In this document: positions 55,028-62,899 of the stretch, piece after piece
Layout of the letters: each line of letters starts with the position of its first letter
How positions within the stretch are numbered: the stretch's first letter is position 1
Source of the DNA: JBBRVP01 sp038246785
GTDB lineage: Bacteria; Actinomycetota; Actinomycetes; Jiangellales; Jiangellaceae
DNA: 64,000 nt
Assembly: GCA_038246785.1 (NCBI GenBank)
Contig: JBBRVP010000004.1
Coordinates: forward strand, 82,706 to 146,705
Reading direction: 5' to 3'
Made by a program: the position numbers and the translations under genes
Notes under the pieces: generated by a model
What the model was told of the DNA's origin: nothing
Database searches by the model: none
What the model saw: only the letters and a program-made list of their open reading frames with translations

Positions 55028-55231
55028 ATGGCACAGGGCACCGTGAAGTGGTTCAACGGCGAGAAGGGCTACGGCTTCATCTCCCAGGACGGCGGCGGAG
55101 CCGACGTCTTCGTCCACTACTCGGCGATCGTCGCTGACGGCTACCGCTCGCTGGACGAGAACCAGCGCGTCGAGTTCGACATCGCCCAGGGCCCCAAGGG
55201 CCCGCAGGCGGAGAACGTCCGCGCGATCTGA
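55028..55231 (+). CDS. cspA: Cold-shock protein, CspA family
   Basis: A 67-residue single-stranded nucleic-acid chaperone. The sequence MAQGTVKWFNGEKGYGFISQ has RNP1 (KGYGFI), followed by VFVHYSAI (RNP2) and the end GPKGPQAENVRAI. AGAAGGA precedes the ATG. The 5' leader is long and contains a terminator-like hairpin. A tandem hairpin lies 35 bases after the stop. Confidence 0.96.
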   Translation: MAQGTVKWFNGEKGYGFISQDGGGADVFVHYSAIVADGYRSLDENQRVEFDIAQGPKGPQAENVRAI

Positions 55232-55234
55232 TCG

Positions 55235-55975
55235 TCAGCACGACCGCACGTCAGCATCACCGAGACGTCGGCGAGGGCCCCGCTGCGGCGGGGCCGTCGG
55301 CGAGGGCCCCGCTGCGGCGGGGCCCTCCGTCGTCTCCGGAGCTTGCGCCGGCCGTTGGTCTGCCGAGACCGTCACCTCGATCTCGGTTCCCAGCACGGCG
55401 CCGCCACCTAGCAGCAGGTCGTCGCCGCTCCAGAAGCTGCCCGGGTCGTAGGAGTTGCCGGGCCGGTCGTCGAGGAGCAGGCCCATCGCGTCGTACGTCG
55501 CCGCGACCAGCTCCGCGCAGTAGACGGTCTCCAGCGAGGCTGCGCGGCGTACCCTGCCCCGCGCCCAGCGCCCGGCCAGCACGAGCGTGCCCGGGAAGGG
55601 TGTGCCGTCGAGGCGCGCGATGGTGCGGAGCACGGCGTCCTCCATCTGCTGCGTCACGTCACCGTGCAGCTGGCGCAGGTACGCCACCTGGCCGTAGCGG
55701 TCCGCCCAGTGCCGCACCGCGTCGACCAGGTCGTGGAGCTGGACCCCGCGCTGATGCGTCCCGCTCCACACGTCGGGCAGTGAGCGGCCCAGCTCCGCGT
55801 GCCAGAGCAGCGGCGGAAGGTCGTCGAGGACGACGGCCATGCCGACGTGGTTGACCGGCGCGTTGGTGGCGAGCCGGATCGCGGAGTCGGCCAGCGACCG
55901 CCCGCGGAACAGCCACACGTCGCCGGTGCGGGTGAGCTCGGCGGCGGCCGAGAGGGCGAGCCGGGTCCCTGCCAC
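55235..55975 (-). CDS. YiiX/YebB-like NlpC/P60 superfamily protein
   Basis: A 246-residue protein with the circularly permuted NlpC/P60 pattern: an amino His in NAPVNHVGMAVVLDD after GDVWLFRGRSLADSAIRLAT, and the catalytic Cys in ETVYCAELVAATYDAMGLL about 110 residues later. Such proteins hydrolyse amide or thioester bonds in lipids or peptides. There is no signal peptide, so it is likely cytoplasmic. The last 45 residues are Pro/Ala rich and partly encoded by the duplicated hairpin (EGPAAAGPSPTAPPQRG). The GTG lies 20 bases from a divergent small gene. Confidence 0.75.
   Translation of the reverse strand: MAGTRLALSAAAELTRTGDVWLFRGRSLADSAIRLATNAPVNHVGMAVVLDDLPPLLWHAELGRSLPDVWSGTHQRGVQLHDLVDAVRHWADRYGQVAYLRQLHGDVTQQMEDAVLRTIARLDGTPFPGTLVLAGRWARGRVRRAASLETVYCAELVAATYDAMGLLLDDRPGNSYDPGSFWSGDDLLLGGGAVLGTEIEVTVSADQRPAQAPETTEGPAAAGPSPTAPPQRGPRRRLGDADVRSC
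55267..55327 (+). terminator. Tandemly duplicated GC-rich hairpin after cspA
   Basis: A 29-bp unit is perfectly duplicated (55267-55295 and 55296-55324). Each copy folds as GGCCCCGC-TGCG-GCGGGGCC, and the second extends to an 11-bp stem. It can terminate cspA while lying inside the 3' coding end of the convergent NlpC/P60-like gene. Confidence 0.7.
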
Positions 55976-55995
55976 GGGCCGCTACGGTACGGTCC

Positions 55996-56226
55996 GTGCG
56001 CGTGTGGAAGTGGCTCGGCCTCGCCGGGCTGGTCGGTGTCGCGGCGACCGGCGCCGCCGTCACCCGAGCCGAGCGGGCGCGACGGGCCTACACCGCCGAC
56101 GACGTCCGGACCAGGCTGCACGAGCGGCTCGTGGCCGGCGCGGACGCCGAGCGCTTAGCCGGTCCGGGTCAGGTCGCCCCGAACGCCTCGGCCGGCGCGC
56201 CGGGCACCTCCACATCGGCGACGTAG
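55996..56226 (+). CDS. Small membrane-anchored hypothetical protein
   Basis: A 76-residue frame with one hydrophobic helix (VWKWLGLAGLVGVAATGAAV) followed by the basic, helical RAERARRAYTADDVRTRLHE. This pattern occurs in short actinobacterial proteins of unknown function. The final 58 bases overlap the convergent SMP-30 gene, and the last residues (Ala/Thr/Ser) look noncoding, so the natural end may have drifted. Confidence 0.5.
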   Translation: MRVWKWLGLAGLVGVAATGAAVTRAERARRAYTADDVRTRLHERLVAGADAERLAGPGQVAPNASAGAPGTSTSAT

Positions 56227-57035
56227 ATCGAGCCGGCCCCGTCGGGGTGGTCGTCCGCGGCCATCCCCTCCCATGACGTGGTCAGGTGCAGACGTCGCCC
56301 GTCCGGGCCGCCGAGGCAGGGCGCGCTGACCTGCTCGACCGGCACGGTGACGACGTCGACGAGTCGGCCGCCAGGCGTGTAGCGGTGCACCTCGCCGGCA
56401 CCGTTCAGGGCGATCCATACGTGGTCGTCGACGTCGACGGTCATCCCGTCCGGCGAGCCGTGCCCGGCGACGAGGAACGTCCGCGCCGGGCCGATCTCGC
56501 CGATGTCGAGGTCGACCGGGTAGACGTCGACGCGTTGCCGGCCACTGTCGGCGACGTACATCGTCCGCGCGTCACGGGAGAACACCGGCCCGTTGGGGAC
56601 CGTGAGCCCGCGGAGGACCCGACGGGCTGACCCGTCGTGGTCGACCCGGTGCAGGGAGCCGGCGCCCGGCGTCCGCTCCCAGGCCATGCTGGTCGCCCAG
56701 AAGCGCCCGGTCGGGTCGCACGCGGCGTCGTTCATGCGCACCGAGTCCGACTCCAGCCGGGCGAGCTCGCGCAGCCCGGCGTGCTCGTCGAGCAGGCTGG
56801 CGCCGGTGCCCACCGCGGCGATCCAGCGGCCTGGGACACCGCGCACGGGCGCGACGGCACCGAGCGGCCGGTCGCCGGTCGAGGCGAGCGTGCGCAGCGG
56901 CCCCGGCTCGTCCGGGACCGCGAGCAAGCGGCCGCCCAGGATGTCCACGCAGACGACCCGCCCGTCGACCCAGCGCGGCCCCTCACCCAGCTGCAGCTCG
57001 TCGGGGCACCATCGCCGCGCCGCGGTAGCCGTCAC
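56169..57035 (-). CDS. SMP-30/gluconolactonase/LRE family protein
   Basis: A 288-residue six-bladed beta-propeller lactonase-like protein. Motifs are LGEGPRWVDGRVVCVDILGG with the metal-binding Glu, VRMNDAACDPTGRFWATSMA with the Asn and Asp ligands, TVPNGPVFSRDARTMYVADS and SPDGMTVDVDDHVWIALNG with a second Asp. All metal ligands are present. It probably opens a sugar lactone. The GTG at 57035 has only a weak ribosome site; the much longer upstream frame overlaps the VOC and AraC genes and is rejected. Confidence 0.86.
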   Translation of the reverse strand: MTATAARRWCPDELQLGEGPRWVDGRVVCVDILGGRLLAVPDEPGPLRTLASTGDRPLGAVAPVRGVPGRWIAAVGTGASLLDEHAGLRELARLESDSVRMNDAACDPTGRFWATSMAWERTPGAGSLHRVDHDGSARRVLRGLTVPNGPVFSRDARTMYVADSGRQRVDVYPVDLDIGEIGPARTFLVAGHGSPDGMTVDVDDHVWIALNGAGEVHRYTPGGRLVDVVTVPVEQVSAPCLGGPDGRRLHLTTSWEGMAADDHPDGAGSIYVADVEVPGAPAEAFGAT

Positions 57036-57092
57036 GAGGGTGGGGTTCCCGCGGTTGGCGGCGAACGAACACGCGCGTGACGGCGAGACAGC

Positions 57093-57125
57093 CTGAGCCG
57101 GACCTACGAGGGATGTCCGGCTCAG
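57093..57125 (-). terminator. Hairpin terminator of the AraC-VOC pair
   Basis: An 11-bp perfect stem CTGAGCCGGAC / GTCCGGCTCAG with an 11-base loop. It overlaps the VOC stop codon and ends the leftward AraC-VOC transcript. Confidence 0.6.
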
Positions 57126-57535
57126 CCCTCGTGACCGGGGTAGGTGCCGAAGCTCCAGTGCACTCCGGCCGGGTCTCGGATGCTGAACTCGCGCGAGCCG
57201 TAGTCCTCCTCGTGCATCTCCCGGATGACGCGCGCGCCCGCGGTCCGGACCCGGTCGTAGATCGGGTCGGGGTCGTCGGTGACGACGTAGACGGAGCCGG
57301 TGTCCGGCGGGAGGTCCCCGATCGGCCCGTCGCCACCGGCCGTACCGAGCATGACGCCGCCACCGAGCGGCCCGCGCAGCTCGGCGTGGTCGACGCGGTC
57401 GCCCTCGCCGTAGCGGGCGGACTCCACGAAGCCGACGACGTCGACGAGGAAGGCGATGGCGGCCGGGGCGTCGGTGTACTTCAGCGTCGGCCAGACGTGC
57501 GTGCGGGTACGAATCGTGCCGGCGGTGTCGGTCAT
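57122..57535 (-). CDS. VOC (glyoxalase/bleomycin-resistance) family protein
   Basis: A 137-residue vicinal-oxygen-chelate protein: THVWPTLKYTDAPAAIAFLV, DHAELRGPLGGGVMLG, GSVYVVTDDPDPIYDRVRTA, and SREFSIRDPAGVHWSFGTY, the typical second-half ending. It is a small metal-binding or ligand-binding module of uncertain substrate. Its ATG overlaps the AraC stop (ATGA). AraC-VOC pairs of this kind are common in actinobacteria. Confidence 0.88.
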   Translation of the reverse strand: MTDTAGTIRTRTHVWPTLKYTDAPAAIAFLVDVVGFVESARYGEGDRVDHAELRGPLGGGVMLGTAGGDGPIGDLPPDTGSVYVVTDDPDPIYDRVRTAGARVIREMHEEDYGSREFSIRDPAGVHWSFGTYPGHEG

Positions 57536-58410
57536 GCGGTCGAGGATGCCACCGCGACGAGGTCGCCGTCTTGGACGGATGGGAGGTGCTCGGCGGCCAG
57601 CCAGGCCGTCGGCGGGCAACCGGCGAGCTCGCGCCACTCGCGCGCCAGGTGCGCCTGGTCGAAGTACCCGCAGTGCGCCGCCACGTGAGCGACCGTCGGT
57701 GCGTGTCCGGGCGCCGCGCCGCGGAGCATCCGTGAGCTGCGCCAAAAGCGCGCGACGCGTACGGCGTGTTTGGGTGTGAGGCCGTACTCCGCGACGAACC
57801 GCTGCCCGAGGTATCGCCGGCTCCAGCCGACCTCGGCGGCGACGTCGCCGACGCGGACCGTCCCGTCGGTGACCAGCGCGTGCCAGGCCCGGGCGAGCTC
57901 GGCAGGCGCCGTGTGGGGTTGACCGAGGCGGCGCGCCAGCACCGCATCGAGTACGGCGAATGCACCCTCCCAACCGCTGGTGGACCGCATCCGTTCGAGC
58001 AGCTCGGCGGCGTCGCTGCCGAGCACGTCCTCGAGGTCGACCACGCATGGGCTCAACGCCCCGGCGGGCAGCCCGAGCAAGGCGCGCGATCCGGCAGGGG
58101 TGAGCGAGAGCTGGACGCCGTGCTGGGTGCCGTCGTGGCGGATCACCGCCGGTCGGGTGTGCAGCCCGCCGACCAGCGCGGGCCACCAACCCGGAGCCTG
58201 TGCGGGGTCGGGCGTGGCATCGAGGCGGGTCGGGTCGGCGAGGCTGATCACGACCGTCAGGTAGGGACTCGGGAGGCCGAGGTGGGTGCCCGGCGGGAAG
58301 CCCGCATAGCGGTAGCCGACCTGTGCGGCGACGTACGGGCGCAGGCCCGGCGGCGGACGCCGCACGACCGAGTCCGCGACCGTTCCCTCGGCCGGCCCTC
58401 CGGCGAGCAT
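57532..58410 (-). CDS. AraC family transcriptional regulator
   Basis: A 292-residue regulator. The amino part (YVAAQVGYRYAGFPPGTHLG, THTRPAVIRHDG-like) is a sensory domain of the DUF6597/AraC type. The C-terminal double HTH reads VGDVAAEVGWSRRYLGQRFV, AEYGLTPKHAVRVARFWR and VAHVAAHCGYFDQAHLAREW, with the PTAWLA ending. It is cotranslated with the VOC gene, its likely target. Confidence 0.9.
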   Translation of the reverse strand: MLAGGPAEGTVADSVVRRPPPGLRPYVAAQVGYRYAGFPPGTHLGLPSPYLTVVISLADPTRLDATPDPAQAPGWWPALVGGLHTRPAVIRHDGTQHGVQLSLTPAGSRALLGLPAGALSPCVVDLEDVLGSDAAELLERMRSTSGWEGAFAVLDAVLARRLGQPHTAPAELARAWHALVTDGTVRVGDVAAEVGWSRRYLGQRFVAEYGLTPKHAVRVARFWRSSRMLRGAAPGHAPTVAHVAAHCGYFDQAHLAREWRELAGCPPTAWLAAEHLPSVQDGDLVAVASSTA

Positions 58411-58419
58411 GACCGCAGG

Positions 58420-59157
58420 CTACGCGGGCTCCCACACCGCGGCGTCGTGCGCGAAGACCACCCGTGCCGGGTCGAAAGCGAGCAGCCGGTCCACCCACGC
58501 CGGCGCGGGCGGCAGCGGCTCCCCGAGGCCGGAACGCCGCGCCTGCGCCGCGAGCGCGTCGGTGCCGAAGTCCGCCGAGGTGTCGTGCGACTGCCCAGCG
58601 AGCACGACCGTGCCGTCGGAGCAGCGGACCACGAGCGACTGATGGCCCTCGACGTGCCCCGGGGTGGGCACCACGAGCACGCCGGACAGCGGCTCGGCCT
58701 CACCGTCGAGCTCGGTGTAGGTGACTCCCACCGGGTCGACGAGCTCCTGGACCGTGTAGTCGCCGGCCCGGGCGATGGCCAGCTCCCGGCGCTGCACCAG
58801 CACGGGACGACCGGGCAGCAGGGCGTTGCCGCCGCAATGGTCGAAGTGCAGGTGGCAGTTGACGACGAGGGTGACGTCGTCGAGCCGCACGCCGAGCGTC
58901 GCGAGCGCGGTGGGCAACGGCACGCGGGTGGGGCGGTACCACGCCTCGGTCTCGGCGTCGGCGGCGCCGATGCCGGTGTCGAGCAGCAGCAGGCCCTGCT
59001 CGTGGAGCACCAGGTAGCCCAGGACAAGCTCGATGCGTGGCCGGCCGGTCCCGGTCTCCTCGGGCGGGCGCACGAAGGTCCCGAGCCGCACGCGGCGTAC
59101 GTCGTCGAGGCGAGGCACCTGACCAGTGTGCGCGGGCCTGCCCTTGGGGCGGTTCAC
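58420..59157 (-). CDS. Metallo-beta-lactamase fold hydrolase (lactonase-like)
   Basis: A 245-residue MBL-fold hydrolase. The zinc motif HxHxDH is present in VVNCHLHFDHCGGN, with further ligands in PTPGHVEGHQSLVV and an Asp in LLLLDTGIG and VVLAGQSHD. The order and spacing match N-acyl-homoserine-lactonase-like and related metal hydrolases, but the substrate is unproven. The GTG at 59157 follows GAAAGG by 8 bases; a GTG at 59118 is an alternative. Confidence 0.87.
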   Translation of the reverse strand: MNRPKGRPAHTGQVPRLDDVRRVRLGTFVRPPEETGTGRPRIELVLGYLVLHEQGLLLLDTGIGAADAETEAWYRPTRVPLPTALATLGVRLDDVTLVVNCHLHFDHCGGNALLPGRPVLVQRRELAIARAGDYTVQELVDPVGVTYTELDGEAEPLSGVLVVPTPGHVEGHQSLVVRCSDGTVVLAGQSHDTSADFGTDALAAQARRSGLGEPLPPAPAWVDRLLAFDPARVVFAHDAAVWEPA

Positions 59158-59171
59158 CCCATTCGCCTTTC

Positions 59172-59239
59172 GGGGCGGGGGACCCCCACCCCGGTAGGAA
59201 TGGGTCTGGGGACCCCCGCCCCAATCGGCGGGGCGGGGG
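59172..59239. repeat. Alternative GC-rich hairpins between MerR and MBL genes
   Basis: CCCCCGCCCC at 59213-59222 can pair with GGGGCGGGGG at 59230-59239 (7-base loop) or with an identical copy at 59172-59181 (31-base loop). The two folds exclude each other. It lies just beyond the MerR stop on the leftward strand and probably acts as its terminator. Confidence 0.65.
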
Positions 59240-59245
59240 GCTCAG

Positions 59246-60004
59246 TCAGACCAGGCGGGCCGAGGCGTACGCCGCGATGGCGTCGCGCAGATAGGACGCC
59301 AGCCCCGTGGCGTACCGGTCGTAGTACGCAGTGAACCGCTCGTCCTCCGCGTACATCCGGCCCAGCCCCGTGTAGCCCTCGCGGTCCGGGGTCCAGAACC
59401 GGCTGACCCAGCGGTAGTGCGCGTCGACGGCGTCCATCGCCCGCGGGTCGCCGGCCGGCAGACCCGCGGCGTACACCGCGAGCAGGCCGCGGTTCACCGC
59501 CTCGGCCTCGGCCTCGAGCGCGGTGACGTCGTCACGGCTACAGCCCGCCATACGAGCCTTGGAGTCCTCGACCACTGTGTCGCCCCAGCGCTGACGGGCC
59601 TCCGCCTCGTACGCGCGCTGCGTCTCGGCGTCGAATCCGGTGAACCACTGCTCCGGGTGCTCCTGCATGTCCTCACCTCCCTCCAGATCCGCGAGCGTGC
59701 GGTCGACGGTGTCGACCAGGCGGTCGAGCCGGTCGCGCTCCTTGACGAGCAGCCGGCGGTGCGCGCGCAACGCCTCCGCCGGGTCGCGTCCGTCGTCGAG
59801 GAGCTCCCCGATGACGTCGAGGCCCAGGCCGAGCTCGCGCAGCAGCCGGATCCGCTGCAGACGCAGCAGCTCCGCCCGCTCGTAGTAGCGGTAGCCGTTG
59901 GTGCCGACGTACGCCGGCGCCAGCAGTCCGATCGCGTCGTAGTGCCGCAGAGTCCGGGACGTGGCCCCCGACATCCGTGCCACCGCCGCGATCGACCAGC
60001 GCAT
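59246..60004 (-). CDS. MerR family regulator with TipAS ligand-binding domain
   Basis: A 252-residue regulator. The amino HTH reads MRWSIAAVARMSGATSRTLR, HYDAIGLLAPAYVGTNGYRY and LLRLQRIRLLRELGLGLDVI, followed by a coiled-coil. The C-terminal TipAS domain shows DAETQRAYEAEARQRWGDT, YRWVSRFWTPDREGYTGLGR and MYAEDERFTAYYDRYATGLA. TipAS domains bind thiopeptides or other hydrophobic drugs. The ATG at 60004 is preferred over upstream starts because it sits downstream of a consensus promoter. It is divergent from an MFS exporter. Confidence 0.92.
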   Translation of the reverse strand: MRWSIAAVARMSGATSRTLRHYDAIGLLAPAYVGTNGYRYYERAELLRLQRIRLLRELGLGLDVIGELLDDGRDPAEALRAHRRLLVKERDRLDRLVDTVDRTLADLEGGEDMQEHPEQWFTGFDAETQRAYEAEARQRWGDTVVEDSKARMAGCSRDDVTALEAEAEAVNRGLLAVYAAGLPAGDPRAMDAVDAHYRWVSRFWTPDREGYTGLGRMYAEDERFTAYYDRYATGLASYLRDAIAAYASARLV

Positions 60005-60013
60005 GGAGACGAC

Positions 60014-60042
60014 GATAGAAGTTGACACTGCGTCAAGGTCAA
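60014..60042 (-). promoter_or_regulatory. MerR-type promoter/operator
   Basis: On the minus strand TTGACC (60042-60037) and TCTATC (60019-60014) form -35 and -10 elements with 17 bases between them. The spacer holds the inverted repeat TTGAC-ACTGC-GTCAA (60022-60036). This is the expected operator for the adjacent MerR protein and implies autoregulation. Confidence 0.7.
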
Positions 60043-60107
60043 CCCTGATTGTGGGGGACCGGGTTCCGGGCTCCGCCGCGCATCAGCCGAGCCCGCCCAA
60101 ACTCGCA

Positions 60108-61721
60108 ATGGCGAAACCGGCCAGCGGCGGGCACGGTGCTCGGGTGCGCAACCCACCGTCCGGCGCCGAGCCGGCGACCGCCGACCTGCAGATGGGCACC
60201 GCCCGCGGGCGCTGGGTGCTGCTCGCGACGGTGCTCGGCTCGAGCGTGGCCCTGCTGGACGCCACCGTGGTCACCGTGGCCCTGCCGGCGCTCGGGAGCG
60301 ACCTCGGCGCGTCGATGGGCGGCCTGCAGTGGGTGGTCAACGGCTACACGCTGGCGCTGGCGTCGTTCATCCTGCTGGGCGGAGCGCTCGGCGACCGGCT
60401 CGGGCGGCGACGGGTCTTCGTGGTCGGCGTCGTGTGGTTCGCGCTCGCCTCGGCGCTGTGCGGGGCGGCCCAGACGGTGGACCAGCTCGTGGCCGCGCGG
60501 GTGCTCCAGGGCCTCGGGGGTGCGCTGCTGACCCCGGGCAGTCTGGCCATCCTGCAGTCCGGTTTCGTGCGCGGACAGCGCGCCCGGGCGATCGGTGCCT
60601 GGTCGGCGCTGGGTGGCGTGGCGATTGCGATCGGGCCGTTCCTCGGCGGCTGGCTGGTGGACGGCGTCGGCTGGCGCTGGGTGTTCCTCATCAACTTGCC
60701 GCTGGCCGCGGTGGTGGTCGCCGTCTCGCTGCGGCACGTCCCCGAGTCCTGGGACCCGACCGCCGCCGGCGGGGTGGACGTCCCCGGCGCCGTGCTCGGC
60801 GCCGTGGGGCTGGCGGGGGTGACGTACGCCCTCGTCGGTGCGGGAGAGGGGCTCAGCGCGGAGGTCGGCGCCAGTGCCGTGGTGGGCGTGCTCGGCATGG
60901 CGGCGTTCGTGGAGGTGGAGCGGCGCGGCCGCTCGCCGATGCTGCCGCTGGGCATCTTCCGGTCGCGCCAGTTCACCGCCGCCAACCTCGCGACCCTGCT
61001 GGTCTACGCCGCGCTCGGCGCGCTGTTCCTGCTGCTGGTCGTCGAGCTGCAGGTCGTGGCCGGGTACTCCGCGTTGGCGGCCGGCACGTCGCTGCTGCCG
61101 ATCACCGTGCTCATGCTGGCGCTGTCCACCCGCGCCGGGGCGCTGTCCGAGCGCATCGGTCCGCGACGACCCATGACGTACGGGCCGCTGCTGGCCGCCG
61201 TCGGCACGCTGCTGCTCCTGCGGGTCGGCCCCGGCGCGTCGTACGTGCTCGACGTGCTGCCCGGCGTCACGGTCATCGGCCTCGGGCTCTCGCTCACCGT
61301 CGCCCCGCTCACCGCCACCGTCCTGGGCGCCGTCGAGGACCGGCGCGCCGGGGTGGCGAGCGGGGTCAACAACGCCGTGGCCCGCGCGGGAGGGCTGCTC
61401 GCCGTCGCGGCCCTCCCCGCCGCCGTGGGCCTCGTGGGCGACGCGTACGAGCAGCCGGTGGTTTTCGACGACGGCTTCTCGGCCGCCGTCGTCGTGTGCG
61501 CGGTGCTCTTTGCCGGCGGCGGCGTGCTGTCGGCGCTGCTCGTGCGCGACCCCGTGCGCGCGCCGGGGGCGGCGGCGGAGCCGTCGGTCGTCGATCACGT
61601 CCACGGCCCGCACTGCCGCACCCACTGCGCGGTCGGGGCCCCGCCGCTGGACGTCTCCCTCGCCGAGCAGGGGGAGCCCGGTCCCGGGGCCAGGCCCCCC
61701 CGACAGCCCCCCCGGACCTGA
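60108..61721 (+). CDS. MFS transporter, DHA2 (EmrB/QacA) family
   Basis: A drug or metabolite exporter with 14 predicted transmembrane helices. The 537-residue frame shows motif D1/C-type signatures: LLATVLGSSVALLDATVVTV, LQWVVNGYTLALASFILLGG, ALGDRLGRRRVFVVGVVWF (motif A), and LQGLGGALLTPGSLAIL, GAWSALGGVAIAIGPFLGGW (motif C) with GWRWVFLINLPLA. The end carries HVHGPHCRTHC, an unusual His/Cys cluster that could bind metal. No ribosome site stands out before the ATG at 60108; starts at 60144 or 60192 are possible. It is divergent from the MerR-TipAS regulator and is a plausible target of it. Confidence 0.9.
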   Translation: MAKPASGGHGARVRNPPSGAEPATADLQMGTARGRWVLLATVLGSSVALLDATVVTVALPALGSDLGASMGGLQWVVNGYTLALASFILLGGALGDRLGRRRVFVVGVVWFALASALCGAAQTVDQLVAARVLQGLGGALLTPGSLAILQSGFVRGQRARAIGAWSALGGVAIAIGPFLGGWLVDGVGWRWVFLINLPLAAVVVAVSLRHVPESWDPTAAGGVDVPGAVLGAVGLAGVTYALVGAGEGLSAEVGASAVVGVLGMAAFVEVERRGRSPMLPLGIFRSRQFTAANLATLLVYAALGALFLLLVVELQVVAGYSALAAGTSLLPITVLMLALSTRAGALSERIGPRRPMTYGPLLAAVGTLLLLRVGPGASYVLDVLPGVTVIGLGLSLTVAPLTATVLGAVEDRRAGVASGVNNAVARAGGLLAVAALPAAVGLVGDAYEQPVVFDDGFSAAVVVCAVLFAGGGVLSALLVRDPVRAPGAAAEPSVVDHVHGPHCRTHCAVGAPPLDVSLAEQGEPGPGARPPRQPPRT

Positions 61722-62318
61722 ACTCCGCGGTCGGCTTCCCGATCTGTCAACCGGCTAGAGGGCGAGCGCGACCCTTGCCCCAAGGAGGGGTTTGGGCTGC
61801 TTGCGCGCCCGAGCGCCTGCAGCCGGTCGTCGTCCACACTGCCTCCTCGGGCGGGGTGACCTGGACGGTGTGGAGCCCCTCGTCCTTCCACGACCGCGCT
61901 CTCGCTTCGGCGTCGTCGGCCGTGTGGGCGTACCCGACGGGGTACTTGCTGGGGCGGACCGTGCTGGAAACGGCGTGGCGGGGCCCGCGCGCTGCGATGA
62001 GGCGGCTTCTCTCATCTGGCGCGAGATTCGGTGAAACGTGGCGCCTCCGTGACGGAACGGCCCGTCAGTCGCCGGTCCTCACAATGAGGCCGGAGCGAGG
62101 GTGTTCAGTTCCCCGCCGGGGGCTTGCCGAGCCCAAGTGGCGCCGGAAACCGGCCGGGCGTACCGGGGTGGTCCCGAGGCCGCCGCCGTGGACACCCGCG
62201 CCTGCTCCGCGGGCCACGTCGCCCGCCCCGGCCCCCCTTCGCACGGCTGGTCCGCCGGCGGGCGGTGAGCCCGGCGACTCCCAGGGCCTTCGACGACGAC
62301 AGAGGGGACACTGCGCGC
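61722..62318. other. Gene-poor stretch after the MFS exporter
   Basis: No gene can be supported in these 597 bases. The longest plausible translation on the plus strand (around 61850-62090, for example GVTWTVWSPSSFHDRALASA and TGYLLGRTVLETAW) has no start codon or ribosome site. This segment is where conserved chromosome gives way to decayed DNA. Confidence 0.5.
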
Positions 62319-62899
62319 GTGCGCAGCCAGAGCGGCCGATACCCGGTCGACCGGTGGGCCTCCCGCTACGCCGCCGGTGAATCCGCGGCGGCCATCGCCG
62401 CCGCCGAGGGCGTGGCCGAGACCACCGTGTCCCGCCACCTGCGCGCCGCCAAGGTGCCGCGGCGCCGGGCGGGGCGACCCCCGCCCCCTCGACGCGGCCG
62501 CCCTGGCCGCGGACTACGCCGCCGGGGCGACCCTGGACGACCTCGCCGCCGCGCGCGGGGTCAGTCCCCGCACCATCGCCCGCCACCTACGTGCCGCCGG
62601 GGTCACCGTGACCTACCGCCGCACCCGCCAGCACGCCGGGCCGGCCTACCCGGTCCAGGACTCGGCCCGCCGCTACCAGGCGGGCGAGACGGCCGCGCAC
62701 ATCGCAGGGGCGGCCGGCGTCGCGCACTCCACGGTCTACAAGCACCTCGGGCGGGCCGGGGGTTCGGCTGCGCCGCCGCCGACGGGCGCGAGACCCGGCC
62801 GGAAGGTTCGCCCCGCGCCACCCCGACACGGGTGTTCGTCTTCGGTCCGCGGCCGCTCCACCGTCGCCGAAGCGGCCGCCGGTCACGTCCGCGGTCACG
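62319..62899 (+). pseudogene. Broken gene with three tandem helix-turn-helix repeats
   Basis: Three homologous HTH units lie in sequence but in different frames. Unit 1 is YAAGESAAAIAAAEGVAETT plus VSRHLRAAKV (frame of GTG 62319). Unit 2 is YAAGATLDDLAAARGVSPRT plus IARHLRAAGV and unit 3 is YQAGETAAHIAGAAGVAHST plus VYKHLGRAG, both one frame over. They resemble resolvase/Hin-type HTHs at a period of about 51-53 residues. One extra base in the C-run near 62479-62491 would join units 1 and 2. One base less in GGGGG near 62758-62762 would continue unit 3 into the same HLRAAGV-like end and on to the next fragment. GAGGGG lies about 10 bases before the GTG. Confidence 0.5.

Noticed and set aside
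61755..62015. Minus-strand frame after the MFS exporter
   Set aside because: Arg/Pro/Ser-rich shadow composition and no ribosome site.
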